This document shows, piece after piece, positions 37,982-51,500 of a stretch of DNA of 64,000 bases; the first letter of the stretch is position 1, and every line of letters begins with the position of its first letter. A program made the translations under genes and the position numbers. Source of the DNA: Chrysomallon squamiferum (taxonomy: Eukaryota; Mollusca; Gastropoda; Neomphalida; Peltospiridae); the NCBI GenBank assembly GCA_012295275.1, contig CM022671.1, positions 6,479,727-6,543,726 on the forward strand. Direction: 5' to 3'. The notes beneath the pieces are model-generated. The model worked only from the letters and a program-made list of their open reading frames with translations. It made no database searches and was not told the DNA's origin.

Positions 37982-38100
37982 GTTTATTTTCTGAGAGAAT
38001 TTGCAGGGTGACAAACAGTAAGAATGATGTAAAATGGCTCACAACTCCACTATATATAGTGAAGAAGTCACGTGATTCTGAGAACTGTGTTCATATAGGT
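37982..38100 (-). promoter_or_regulatory. Core promoter and 5' UTR of CDC25 copy 3
   Basis: TATATATA at 38051-38058 and CACGTG at 38069-38074, same spacing as the other copies. Confidence 0.7.
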
Positions 38101-38813
38101 GTTAAAAAAACAGTTACAGATCGTTAGTCTAATGGGAGCACAGTTCAATGAGAATGAGCTTGAAGAGATTAACAACGGCGTGTTCTATCAGTGAATAACA
38201 ATCACGTTAAAACAGAGTGATTTTCATCACAGATGCCGACTGATGATCACATCAAACATCATTAAGTCACGCAATCTTGTTTTCTTTAGTAGAATTTTAT
38301 AATTAGGGCTTCCTTCGTTCTCGCTGGTAGAATCTATATACTTAAACAACTAATTAACGATATAGTCTAAATTTAAATGATTACTTTTTCAGTTTCTGCT
38401 CTAACAGACTGCAATAATAATTACATTATTTTACAAACTATATTTTGGAAAACGTTTCCAGTTAATCAAACAAAATGAAATTTTTATACTAAACTAACAT
38501 TTATTGTTTCACGCGAAGGATAAACTTGGTGATTGTTTCTTATATGGACCATTTACATTGGTCTGGTTTGTAAGCTGTAATCTTAAGTCTCCTCTTTTTT
38601 CAGCATGTTCTTTGCTTGATTAGAAATGCATCAAGATATATATATAAGTTCTTTATTGGAAAATTTTATTTTTAAATATATTTTATTTTATTCATTCATT
38701 TTTTTTCTACTGAATAATACAATTTTTGAAGAAAAAAAATGGTAAAAAAAAAAGAAATCAATGTCCTAACAGTCCCTTAATTTTTATCACAATAAAACTA
38801 AGTTAATAATAAC

Positions 38814-38876
<63 letters not shown>

Positions 38877-39894
38877 TATTATTATTATTAAAATAAAGAA
38901 ATAAAGATGTAATATCAATCGTCATGCCTTTGTAATAATATTCTATTATAGGATTGGCTAAAGATTCTGAAAATATATAAATAGTTTTACACTGTTTGAC
39001 AGAATTTAATCAAGCTGTAAGATTTTTGATAAATACAAATAACTTTCAGATAACACAGTCGAATACCGAACACAAATTGTAAAAATACAAAATCAATATC
39101 TATAACAAATGCTATAATACTAGTATTATATTATTCAGGTTGTCAAATAAATCACCAAATAATTATGGTGAAAATAGAAAAGTAAATCATCAGAAATTAA
39201 AATGGTCAGATATGTGTGTGCGACCCTGTGTGTGTCTTACATCGCTAAGACTGTCATTGCGGGGAGGATTATCGATGCTAAGAGCCATGAAATGTCCACA
39301 GTAAACATCTACCTCAGAAATTTTGAAATATAAACACCCGGAAAACGATTTTAAACATTAAAATAATATTTCATTCTGAAAAAAATATTTGTGGCCCAGT
39401 TGAGATGGTCACAATGTATGTATGAGGACAGACCGATGGAAAAATGTACAGGCATTTACGGATGAGACTATGCAGAAAAAATAAATAAAAACGAATTATA
39501 AAAATAAAAGTGAAACTCAAATAATAAACAAAATTTGTGCTTAGAAAAATCCGACAACTAAGTACCAGACTTTGGCATCGTTTACAAAAACATATTTTTA
39601 TTTGATAAACTGTTTAATCAGCTGCTTCGATGGATACAGAAAAACATAGATGCTGTATGGACCTATGTATTTGCACTTTAGATTAATCTTTGGATAATTA
39701 TTTGGACAAATAAATTGGTATTCAGATGCGTAAATGTTTATAGAGAAAAATACGTTTTATGATACATGGCAAAACAAATATATTGGAAGAATGGAACGAT
39801 TATTATTATTATTCAGACATTAAAATAAATATAGAAACTGTGCACAGAAAGAAAAAAAGCACATTAAATTCAACTATTTAATCAGCTGTTTCAT
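38101..39894. other. Centre of the head-to-head CDC25 array
   Basis: Upstream homology of copy 3 ends at about 38365 and that of copy 4 starts at about 39895, leaving about 1.5 kb present in only one orientation. It includes an (ATA)n run that flips to (ATT)n at 38804-38890. No gene recognised. Confidence 0.7.
38804..38890. repeat. (ATA)n followed by (ATT)n, self-complementary microsatellite
   Basis: About 70 bp of ATA units joined directly to about 17 bp of ATT units, so the two parts can pair in one strand. Confidence 0.9.
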
Positions 39895-40229
39895 TAGTAA
39901 GATTCTACTCTACGATTCAAGCTTTTGGCTTTATCTTTCTAAACGACGGGCGGTATTTTTCATATGTTATAATTAGTATTTAGTTATCATTAATATCGTT
40001 AATTAGTTGTTTAACGAGATTCCACAGCGAGAACGAAGGAAGCCCTAATTATAAAATTCTACTAAAGTAAACAAGTGCGTGACTTAATCTGTGTGATTCC
40101 ATCAGTCGGCATCTGTGATGAAAATCACTCTGTTTTAACGTGATTGTTATTCACTGATCGAACACGCCGTTGTTAATCTCTTCAAGCTCATTCTCATTGA
40201 ACTGTGCTCCCATTAGACTAACGATCTGT

Positions 40230-40363
40230 GACTGTTTTTTTAACTTGCTATGAACACCGTTCTCAGAATCACGTGACTTCTTCACTATATATAGTGGAGT
40301 TGTGAGCCATTTTACATCATTCTTACTGTTTGTCCACCCTGCAAATTCTCTCAGAAAATAAAC
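40230..40363 (+). promoter_or_regulatory. Core promoter and 5' UTR of CDC25 copy 4
   Basis: CACGTG at 40270-40275 (within TCACGTGA), TATATATA at 40286-40293, and the ATG at 40364. Predicted transcription start is about 45 bp before the ATG. Confidence 0.75.
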
Positions 40364-42673
<2,310 letters not shown>

Positions 42674-42724
42674 GATGCTGATGTCGACGGAAATTGATTT
42701 GATTTTTTATACTCATGTTATCTG

Positions 42725-43000
42725 ACATTTTTTCTATAAAACACTGTTGTGTCGGCAGATGTTATCTGACAGTTGTTATGTACAATATTGTTGTGTCAGA
42801 GCCTGTTATCTGACAGTTGTTATATAAAAGACTGTTGTGTCGGAGGATGTTTTCTGACAGTTATATAAAATACTGTTGTGTCGGAGCCTGTTATCTGACA
42901 GTTGTTATATCAAATATTGTTTTGTCGGAGGATGTTATCTGACAGTTCTTATGTACAATATTGTTATGTCGGAGCCTGTTATCTGACAGTTATTTGTATT
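42725..43000 (+). repeat. 3'-UTR hairpin repeat array, copy 4
   Basis: Six units of about 46 bp. The second has GTCAGA pairing perfectly with TCTGAC where most have GTCGGA (G-U wobble). Loop types alternate. Confidence 0.85.
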
Positions 43001-43784
43001 TATATGATCGAGTCATGTTTGTTAATAAATATACAAAATATATAAATCTATTTGTTGTTTTCTTTAAAGATGTTTGATATTCATTAATTGGTTTGTTTAG
43101 ATCAACAGCAAATTACCATCTCGAGACTGCCATCTCTTTCTATGAATAACTTAAAAATATTAATAATCATAAATAAATAATAACATGGACTGAAAATTTG
43201 AATCATGCAGAATGGAACGATTATTATTATTATTCAGACATTAAAATAAATATAGAAACTGTGCACAGAAAGAAAAAAAGCACATTAAATTCAACTATTT
43301 AATCAGCTGTTTCATTAGTAAGATTCTACTCTACGATTCAAGCTTTTGGCTTTATCTTTCTAAACGACGGGCGGTATTTTTCATATATTATAATTAGTAT
43401 TTAGTTATCATTAATATCGTTAATTAGTTGTTTAACGAGATTCCACAGCGAGAACGAAGGAAGCCCTAATTATAAAATTCTACTAAAGTAAACAAGTGCG
43501 TGACTTAATCTGTGTGATTCCATCAGTCGGCATCTGTGATGAAAATCACTCTGTTTTAACGTGATTGTTATTCACTGATCGAACACGCCGTTGTTAATCT
43601 CTTCAAGCTCATTCTCATTGAACTGTGCTCCCATTAGGCTAACGATCTGTGACTGTTTTTTTAACTTGCTATGAACACCGTTCTCAGAATCACGTGACTT
43701 CTTCACTATATATAGTGGAGTTGTGAGCCATTTTACATCATTCTTACTGTTTGTCCACCCTGCAAATTCTCTCAGAAAATAAAC
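43001..43784 (+). other. Short spacer and promoter of CDC25 copy 5
   Basis: The 3' flank of copy 4 is fused at about 43205 to sequence matching 39790 onward, so the tetranucleotide spacer present elsewhere is missing. Promoter elements: CACGTG at 43691-43696 and TATATATA at 43707-43714. Confidence 0.75.
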
Positions 43785-46039
43785 ATGGTGTCCAGAAATC
43801 TGTGCTTTGACGACGATTTTTCTCCTCTTTCCAAAACACGTGACGACGACTTTGTTGACGTCTTCTTCAGCAGAACGTTTCAGTGGGTTGATGAGGATTC
43901 CCGAGATAGTGGATACGGTTCACCGACAAACCAGGTCAGCTGTACTTTCATTTCATTAAAAATATTTTAATTTGAATATTATGTTAACTCTCTGAAAACG
44001 TAATTTTTCTTTTTATAAAGAGAGCTAAGTTTTATTACAATTAACTGAACATAAACTATTTGTTTATTGATTCTGTTATGTACTTACATACTATACTATA
44101 TATGTGCAAACATGTTGTTTGATTTACTTTAATACATGTGAAATACAATAAGTGATTTTAACGTAATATCTCTGTTTCTCTTTCTTTCACAATTTATTTT
44201 CTATTTTTCAGTGTTTCACTCCGTCACCTAAAAAATCCTACAACAACAACAATAATACTAGAAGAAGTCTGTTTTCTGGAAAGAGACTGAGAGATGATGA
44301 CGATGTTGATGTTGACGTCTTTCCAAAACATTTTCGCCTTGGAGAATCAGCCAGTGATGATGACGTATCAATTGATATAAGTCAGAAAATGGAAGGTGAA
44401 GGTCATTTGACAGGAGACGGGTCTGAGGTAATTGTTGTTTTCTTTTCACAAAAGTGACTGATCGAACTCCATAGCAATTAAAATATTTTCATAGAAAGAT
44501 TAAATAATACGTTCTTAAAAGTTGTCTTGTATAATAAGCACATTTGATGACAATAATGAACAATGGTAGTAATATTAATAGTAATATTTTTATCTTTTTC
44601 ATTGTCGAATTCCTTAAACTATAACAGTGACACTAATATTAGTTTTATTAAATATTATTTTTGCTGTTATTGTTTTATCCACGTAAAATAATTTTTTCAG
44701 ACAGTTTTTCAGAATCATTGTTTACCAACTGTTTGTGGAGATAAACCAGACCTGATGTCTATCAGTCCGACAACCGTGACAGAGTTAATTGATGGAGTCT
44801 ACCAGGATGAAATTTCTAGTTTTCAAATTGTCGACTGCAGATATCCATACGAGTTTGAAGGAGGCCATATTAAGATGTGTACATTTTTTAAATATAATTC
44901 TGTCTCTCTCTCTCTCTTCTCTCTTTCTCTCTCTCTTAACGATTCAGTTAATTTTTTATTTTTTTTCTGTGATATAAGCTATTTTAATTTCCATGTCAAT
45001 CATTAATTGAACAAAGAATGAAATGTATTAATAAAAATATTTGTAAATTTCAGGGAGCTATCAACTTGTACACACAGAAAGATGTACAAACATTTCTCTC
45101 AACACAGTCGACTCAGTGTGAGAAGCACATTTTGATCTTCCACTGTGAATTCTCTTCAGAACGAGCTCCTAAACTGTAAGTCGTGTTTCTAATCTGTTGT
45201 TGCAGTTTGTATTGAAAACGTTTAATAAAACAAATTGGCATATACCGCTGAGTAAAAGGAAAGACAACATTTTATTGATTAAACTTTGGTAATTTTTCTA
45301 TTGTTATCGTACCTAATTTATATTTAAAAATTATATTGTTTTTATAATTATGCACAAGTTTATTGTGTTTTTATTTAGGTTTCTTTATTTAAAAAAGCTC
45401 TATATTTTATTTTTTATTTTTTATTTTTTTCTACTTCAGTTTGTTTTATATTTGTTTTATATTTATTTAGATTACGCTATCTGAGAAACGAGGATCGTAA
45501 ACTGAACAGTGACGTGTACCCGAAACTTTTCTTTCCTGAGATCTATCTTCTGTGTGGTGGATACAAGCAGTTCTTCAACCAGTTTCAGGTAATTTTAATA
45601 TAAAACTATTATTTTATTTAGATACTTTTATCAGAATTGATACACCAATGCAAAAATGATCATGATGATGATGAAGTTGATGAATTTTTTTTAGAACAGG
45701 TTGTGCTTTTCCAAAACCACTTTCACCCCAGAGTCACTCTGGTTATCTCTCTTCATTTATATAAACAAGCGAATGACTGCTGCTACCATAGTTACAACTT
45801 GCTTTTGATTTTAAAATTGCATAATTTAATATAATATACCAGTATTCTAACATGTGTTATAAATATTTATTTTATATTTACAGAATCACTGTTTACCTGT
45901 CGACTATGTACCCATGCTTGAGAAGGAACATAGTGAAGATCTACGTCACTTCCGGTCCCGTGCCAAGTCTTGGACTGCTGGGCAGAGAAGACGACGTTGT
46001 CTACCACTTCAGCAGTGTGGATCACCGCCTTTATTCTGA
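43785..46039 (+). pseudogene. CDC25-like phosphatase copy 5, intron-3 splice donor destroyed
   Basis: Exons 43785-43934, 44212-44427, 44713-44874, 45054-45175, 45471-45588 and 45884-46039 are all open, with the same 307-residue plan as copy 4. After exon 3 the donor is AAG|ATGTGT instead of AAG|GTGTGT (position 44875). The nearest GT, two bases on, would shift the frame; reading through adds a short unrelated tail from the intron and stops at 45006, before the HCEFSSER loop. Skipping exon 3 keeps the frame but removes DCRYPYEF. Intron 2 also has a duplicated-looking acceptor (TTTTTTCAGACAGTTTTTCAG, split at 44700/44712). If the AT is real the copy makes no normal CDC25; a sequencing error would restore it to intact. 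Confidence 0.75.
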
Positions 46040-46090
46040 GATGCTGATGTCGACGGAAATTGATTTGATTTTTTATACTCATGTTATCTG

Positions 46091-46366
46091 ACATTTTTTC
46101 TATAAAACACTGTTGTGTCGGCAGATGTTATCTGACAGTTGTTATGTACAATATTGTTGTGTCAGAGCCTGTTATCTGACAGTTGTTATATAAAAGACTG
46201 TTGTGTCGGAGGATGTTTTCTGACAGTTATATAAAATACTGTTGTGTCGGAGCCTGTTATCTGACAGTTGTTATATCAAATATTGTTTTGTCGGAGGATG
46301 TTATCTGACAGTTCTTATGTACAATATTGTTATGTCGGAGCCTGTTATCTGACAGTTATTTGTATT
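46091..46366 (+). repeat. 3'-UTR hairpin repeat array, copy 5
   Basis: Same six units in the same order as copy 4, including the GTCAGA variant. AATAAA at 46390-46395 follows. Confidence 0.85.
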
Positions 46367-46399
46367 TATATGATCGAGTCATGTTTGTTAATAAATATA

Positions 46400-48130
46400 C
46401 AAAATATATAAATCTATTTGTTGTTTTCTTTAAAGATGTTTGATATTCATTAATTGGTTTGTTTAGATCAACAGCAAATTACCATCTCGAGACTGCCATC
46501 TCTTTCTATGAATAACTTAAAAATATTAATAATCATAAATAAATAATAACATGGACTGAAAATTTGAATCATGCAGTTATGAAAATATATCAAGGAGAAT
46601 AATATTTAGAAATGTGATAAATAATAGCAAATAACATTTGATATTAATGAGAAAGAAAAACAAAACCTAATTTTTAAGACAATCCAAAGCTCTCCTGCAT
46701 AATACGAATAATAATTTGAATCTTTTAACTTGGGTTGTTTTTTTACTGTACTATGGGCAATTCATATAATTTTATCAAAATAATTTCTTTAAATTGTTTG
46801 TTATATAAAAAGTATTGATCGTAGAATTCAGTATTTCGTGCTACATTATTTTTATACGTCTAATTTTATAATTCAATCAAAGTGTAATAATTCTGTGTGT
46901 ATGTATGTGTGAGTATGTGTGCGTGTGTGTGAATGTATGTGTGTATATGAGAGATGGACGGACGGATGTATAGAGTTGGTTACTGATGATGGATGGATTT
47001 GTAGATGAGATTGTTGGATGATCAAGAAATGAAATCTGTGGTATGATATAAAATGTTTGGAAAAATACTTAAACAATTAGACAGAGGAATGGATTAATAG
47101 GTTAATAGAATGACGAGCAGTTACAGTTGGACAGATGCATATTATTGATACCTGTATGATTATATGGATAGATGAACCGATGTATATAATGAAAGTTATA
47201 TTGATGAATACATAGATTAGACAGACGGATGGCGTATTTAGAGAGAGAAAGAAATGAATTGATGACGTCTGAACAAAAAAAATATATATAAGAAGACTGA
47301 CAAATGGCATACAAGAATTATAATCAGACATACATGTAGATAAGTGTAGTTTGAATGGTGTGTGGCTATATACAGCGAGACAGAGTGATGCGTAGAAGGA
47401 TAGACAAATAATTGTAAGAATGAATGTATATTAAGTTAAGACTGGTGCATGATTCTTTATATAGAGAGATGAATCAATGGTAATAGCAGGAGATAAATAC
47501 ATGGATGAATGAATGGACATTCATGTGTAAATATGTTAATAGATGGATGAATCCTCAGATCTGAATAAGAATGATTGGAAGAATATAAGAAAGGACACGT
47601 CTCCAGTTCCAAATTTAAAATTCTTTATTATTAGTAGTAGTAGTAGTTTTCAGCCAATAAAGTAAAGTTATAAAATGTGAACACACATAAATCGCATATT
47701 AAATTAAAAGACTTTCCGATACGTTAGAAAAACATATTTTTATTTGATATATTATTTCATCAGCTGTTTCTCTAGTAAGATTCTATTTTATGATCCAAGC
47801 TATTGGCTTTATCTTTCTAAACGACGGGCGGTATTTTTCTTAGGTTATAATTAATAGTTAGTTATCTTTAATATCGTTAATTAGTTGTTTAACGCGATTC
47901 TACAGCGAGAACGAAGGAAGCCCTAATTATAAAATTCTACTAAAGTAAACAAGTGCGTCACTTAATCTGTGTGATTCCATCAGTCGGCATCTGTGATGAA
48001 AATCACTCTGTTTTAACGTGATTGTTATTCACTGATAGAACACGCCGTTGTTAATCTCTTCAAGCTCATTCTCATTGAACTGTGCTCCCATTAGACTAAC
48101 GATCTGTAACTGTTTTTTTAACTTGCTATG
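46400..48130. other. Spacer between CDC25 copies 5 and 6
   Basis: AT-rich 3' flank, a TG-rich and GATG/GGAT-type tract at about 46895-47560 (reverse complement of the left-arm tracts), then the conserved upstream block of copy 6. It lacks most of the about 1.3 kb AT-rich spacer found in other units. Confidence 0.7.
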
Positions 48131-48171
48131 AACACAGTTCTCAGAATCACGTGACTTCTTCACTATATATA
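48131..48171 (+). promoter_or_regulatory. Orphaned promoter of CDC25 copy 6
   Basis: CACGTG at 48148-48153 and TATATATA at 48164-48171 match the other copies, but homology stops right after the TATA box, where LINE sequence begins. The coding part resumes only at 51501. Confidence 0.8.
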
Positions 48172-48199
48172 AGGAATTGAATTCTATCCAGTCATTAGG

Positions 48200-48400
48200 A
48201 AAGCAAAAGGAATTGAGTTTCAGCCAACCATCGACGAGCTAGCGTTCAACCAATAGCATTCCAGTTCCAACGAAAAGCCTGCAACCAATCAACGACGAGC
48301 TAGCGCCAGCCACTAAAAAGCCAGTCTGCACACAAGAAGCTGTCGACCAATCAACTTAGAGACAGCACCAACCAATCAGAATCCACAGTCCACCGGGAAT
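48200..48400 (+). promoter_or_regulatory. LINE 5' UTR with repeated CCAAT motifs
   Basis: Four CCAAT(A/C) motifs (near 48250, 48295, 48348 and 48373) and two copies of CGACGAGCTAGCG, near 48232 and 48293, suggest an internal promoter in the LINE head. Confidence 0.5.
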
Positions 48401-48809
48401 TATCAGTTCATCTTTGAAACTTCCCAAACTAGGATTCCAATTCAATTTCGAACTTAGAACACTCGACATCAAATTTGGTAAGAAAAGGAATCCTATCATC
48501 CCAGCACGTCATACTCACTTTCCCAGCACCAAACTTTGAAACCTCCTCTTATCTCTCCCCTTACCAACCTCAAACCCTCTCCCCAGTGCTAGTGTTGTCA
48601 AATATTTTAAATTCGTGTATTGTAATTATTAATTTAATATTAACTGCAGATAGACAAATATAAATATATAAATATTATTTAAATTTTTAATTTTTGGAAT
48701 ATTATTAGCAAAACTCAATTTAATAATTTAATTTTGTTTGTTTTCTTTTGGTAGTATTATTAGTATAATAAAAATAATAATAATTAATTAATTCGTGTAT
48801 CAATTAAAA

Positions 48810-50601
48810 ATGGCCGACACAAATAAACCCATCGGCACAGTTAGCGCCGAGGTTACCCCTCAACAAAACTGCGGAACGGAGGCGGAAGTACCACGCGTGG
48901 AATCTCTTGGCTCCCCGGTCGACAGGGACAACGGAAACCTATCCGACAACTCTGAGGGGGACACAATATACGTGGGACTGGTAGAAACGACACCTGACGG
49001 CTCCCCCCGCCCCACCCTGTCCCCAGACTGCAACCAAGTCCTCAACTGGACCGCAACTGCCCCAACCGGAATGACCATCATTCCGGAGTCCCCACAACAC
49101 AAAAACAAGAAACGGAAAACCCACCCAACTGTCCAATTCCCCCCAGAACAGGCTCCAGTCAGCACATCGAACAGGTTTTCAGCCCTGGACATGCTGAGCA
49201 TTGCTGTTCCCCAACAGGGCTCGCAAAAATCCCTCAAACTGTCAGCCAGCCCCCCTAGGCCCGCTAAGTCCCCAATCCCCGGACTGAGACGGGTCTTTTT
49301 TAATAAAAGAAACCCGTCTCTGTACGAAGCGATCTTTTTCCAACAGTCCATCTCGCGACTGTTGGACGATACTTTTTTCCACACCCGGATGTCAGATGAG
49401 GCAACCTTCATCAGGGGCTGACTCGGACACCCCCACTCATCAAACTGGGTACCAGTATTGAACTGATGCCCAACCCCATGGAGTGTCAAAAGGTGTGGGT
49501 CACACTGGAGAGGTGTACCAAAGAACCTCACGAAACGAGAGTACCCTCACCCCCAAAACAAACAAACCCATCTACCCCAAACGGACAGACATACACACAG
49601 GACAAAACAAGCAGCCAAGCCATACACAGACAAATGGACAAGACGGTGGCTTACGGCACCTGGGGGCAATGCACTTTCGTTGCAGAACCCCTAAAACAGA
49701 CAACACCAACCAAAACAAGGCCGACAACACAACGACAGAAATACAAACAGCGACATGACGGCCATACGAGACAAACTCCCCAACACGCCCCAAAGTAGCA
49801 ATGACACAGAGGAGTTCCCGCTCCTCAACCTGACGCCGGGACGACCCTGGCCAAGAGAATTCATATACACCCACGTACCACCAACTGGACGGGCAGCCTC
49901 CACACCGCAACAACAAAACAACACCCCAAAAAAAACACCCACTACACAACACAAAAGGCACACAAACCAGCAACAACAGCCACCACAACAACAGATCAAT
50001 CCATACGGAAACTCATAAAAAAACAACCTGGCACGGAAACAACAAAACAAATACTGGACGTATTAAAAAAGAAAACCCAGACGTGATGATCCAGAACATC
50101 ACGATCTGGAAAAACAACTACTGGGATGTGCTTCTGTCTGCCACAACACAAACAGAGCACATCCTATTCCACCAGAAACCATTCAAACTGTGGGCGTTCC
50201 AGACACACCCCACAAAATGCGCCCAGTGCCAGAGATGGGGACACAACGCAACAAAGTGCAGGTCGTTGCGGGGACACCCAACGTGCTTCAGGTGTGGGGA
50301 CAAACACCCCAAGAAAACGCCCGACAACCCGTGCCGCCAACCCACCCAGTGCGCGAACTGCAACGGCCGTCACTACACACACAGCCACCTGTGCGCGGCC
50401 TATCGCAACGCACTGAAACACATGGAGGCCAAAAACACACACACAACAACACCCCCTCACTCGTCAGCCATACACCCATACACACCAGCCTCCAGGACAA
50501 ACACAAGACAAACACAAATAGGCTCCATCAACAACAAACACAGCCCAGTGACAACCCTGAGTAGACGGAGCACTACAAACTCCCAACCCCAACCTAAATA
50601 A
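48810..50601 (+). pseudogene. LINE ORF1 (gag-like), broken by frameshifts
   Basis: ORF1 of this LINE class encodes an RNA-binding chaperone. The open part begins at the ATG at 48810 (AAAATGG context; an upstream in-frame ATG lies at 48795) and stops at 49421. Gag-like sequence continues in other frames at 49466-49798, 49755-50018 and 50083-50601. The last piece holds three zinc knuckles: CAQCQRWGHNATKC, CFRCGDKHPKKTPDNPC and CANCNGRHYTHSHLC. Preceding LWAFQTHPTK is typical of the segment before the knuckles. The region is proline/threonine-rich. The breaks mean that no full protein can be made. Confidence 0.75.
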
Positions 50602-50820
50602 CAGATCGGAGGCAGCGGTAAAAAAAGCCACCATGGCGGCATGTCAAACCCTACAACACCACCTGGGAATACCGCTGGAACTAGACACTGTGCTCCCACA
50701 CGCAAGCAATTACTACAAAAACATCACCAACACCGAAAACACTAAACAAATAAAATAAATACAGTCAAAATACACGCAACAGAACCAACCTCTAACACTA
50801 CCAAACTCCTTGACATACAC

Positions 50821-51300
50821 ATGGGAGACAAACAAAACATTAAACACAAACAAGCCAAAGGCCTTAACATCCTACAGTGGAATGCCAAAGGCCTCAAATC
50901 AGGAGGCCATGGCGAAGAACTCAAACACTACATAACAAACTCTAATATACAGATAGACATAATATGCATACAAAAAAACCTGGATCACCAACACACAAAC
51001 ACGAAAGAATCAACTCTTCCAAAACTTTAACATTCCAGGTTTCTATGGTTTCTTCCACAACACCAACTGCACCACGAGAGGAGGGTAGCGACATTTGTCA
51101 GAAATGAGCTCTCCTACTCACGTATCCTCTCGAATCACCACATCAACATAGAGACACTTGGAATATCAATACATGGCCAGGATGAAGACATTAACATATT
51201 TAACTATTACACCCACCCAGGCAAAATCATTACAACATAACACTCGAACACTACACTAAAAGCATTCCCGCTAAATTTATCGACAACTCCATCGTACTAG
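50821..51300 (+). pseudogene. LINE ORF2 start: APE-type endonuclease, truncated by gap
   Basis: Begins MGDKQNIKHKQAKG, then LNILQWNAKGLKSGG with the metal-binding Asn of APE endonucleases, EELKHYI, and IDIICIQKNL where the family has a catalytic Glu (IQE); here it is Lys. A frame change near 51020 leads to FNIPGFYGFF, RGGVATFVRNELSYS and ETLGISIHG, after which it stops and runs into N bases. Inactive as read. Confidence 0.75.
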
Positions 51301-51500
51301 NNNNNNNNNNNNNNNNNNNNNNNNNNNNNNNNNNNNNNNNNNNNNNNNNNNNNNNNNNNNNNNNNNNNNNNNNNNNNNNNNNNNNNNNNNNNNNNNNNNN
51401 NNNNNNNNNNNNNNNNNNNNNNNNNNNNNNNNNNNNNNNNNNNNNNNNNNNNNNNNNNNNNNNNNNNNNNNNNNNNNNNNNNNNNNNNNNNNNNNNNNNN
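51301..51500. other. Assembly gap (200 N)
   Basis: Exactly 200 N bases. It hides the rest of the LINE and most of exon 1 of CDC25 copy 6. Round-number gaps often have unknown true size. Confidence 0.99.

Larger units (their letters stand above)
48172..51300 (+). mobile_element. gag-bearing LINE (I/Jockey-like) fragment inserted in the copy-6 promoter
   Basis: A C-rich, G-poor segment unlike the AT-rich surroundings. It has a 5' UTR of about 640 bp, an ORF1 in several frames with a zinc-knuckle region, and the start of an ORF2 with an APE-type endonuclease. The reverse transcriptase and 3' end are not seen; the sequence runs into the 200-N gap. Several frameshifts show that it is dead. The clade is a judgement from the gag knuckles and the endonuclease start, not a search. 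Confidence 0.8.

Noticed and set aside
39170-39300. Possible small structured RNA near CATCGCTAAGACTGTCATTG
   Set aside because: No tRNA, snRNA or other known RNA pattern could be traced on either strand, and GC content alone is not enough.
48860-50705. Several long minus-strand frames across the LINE
   Set aside because: They are antisense to gag. The C-rich, G-poor composition of the element leaves few stops on the opposite strand.
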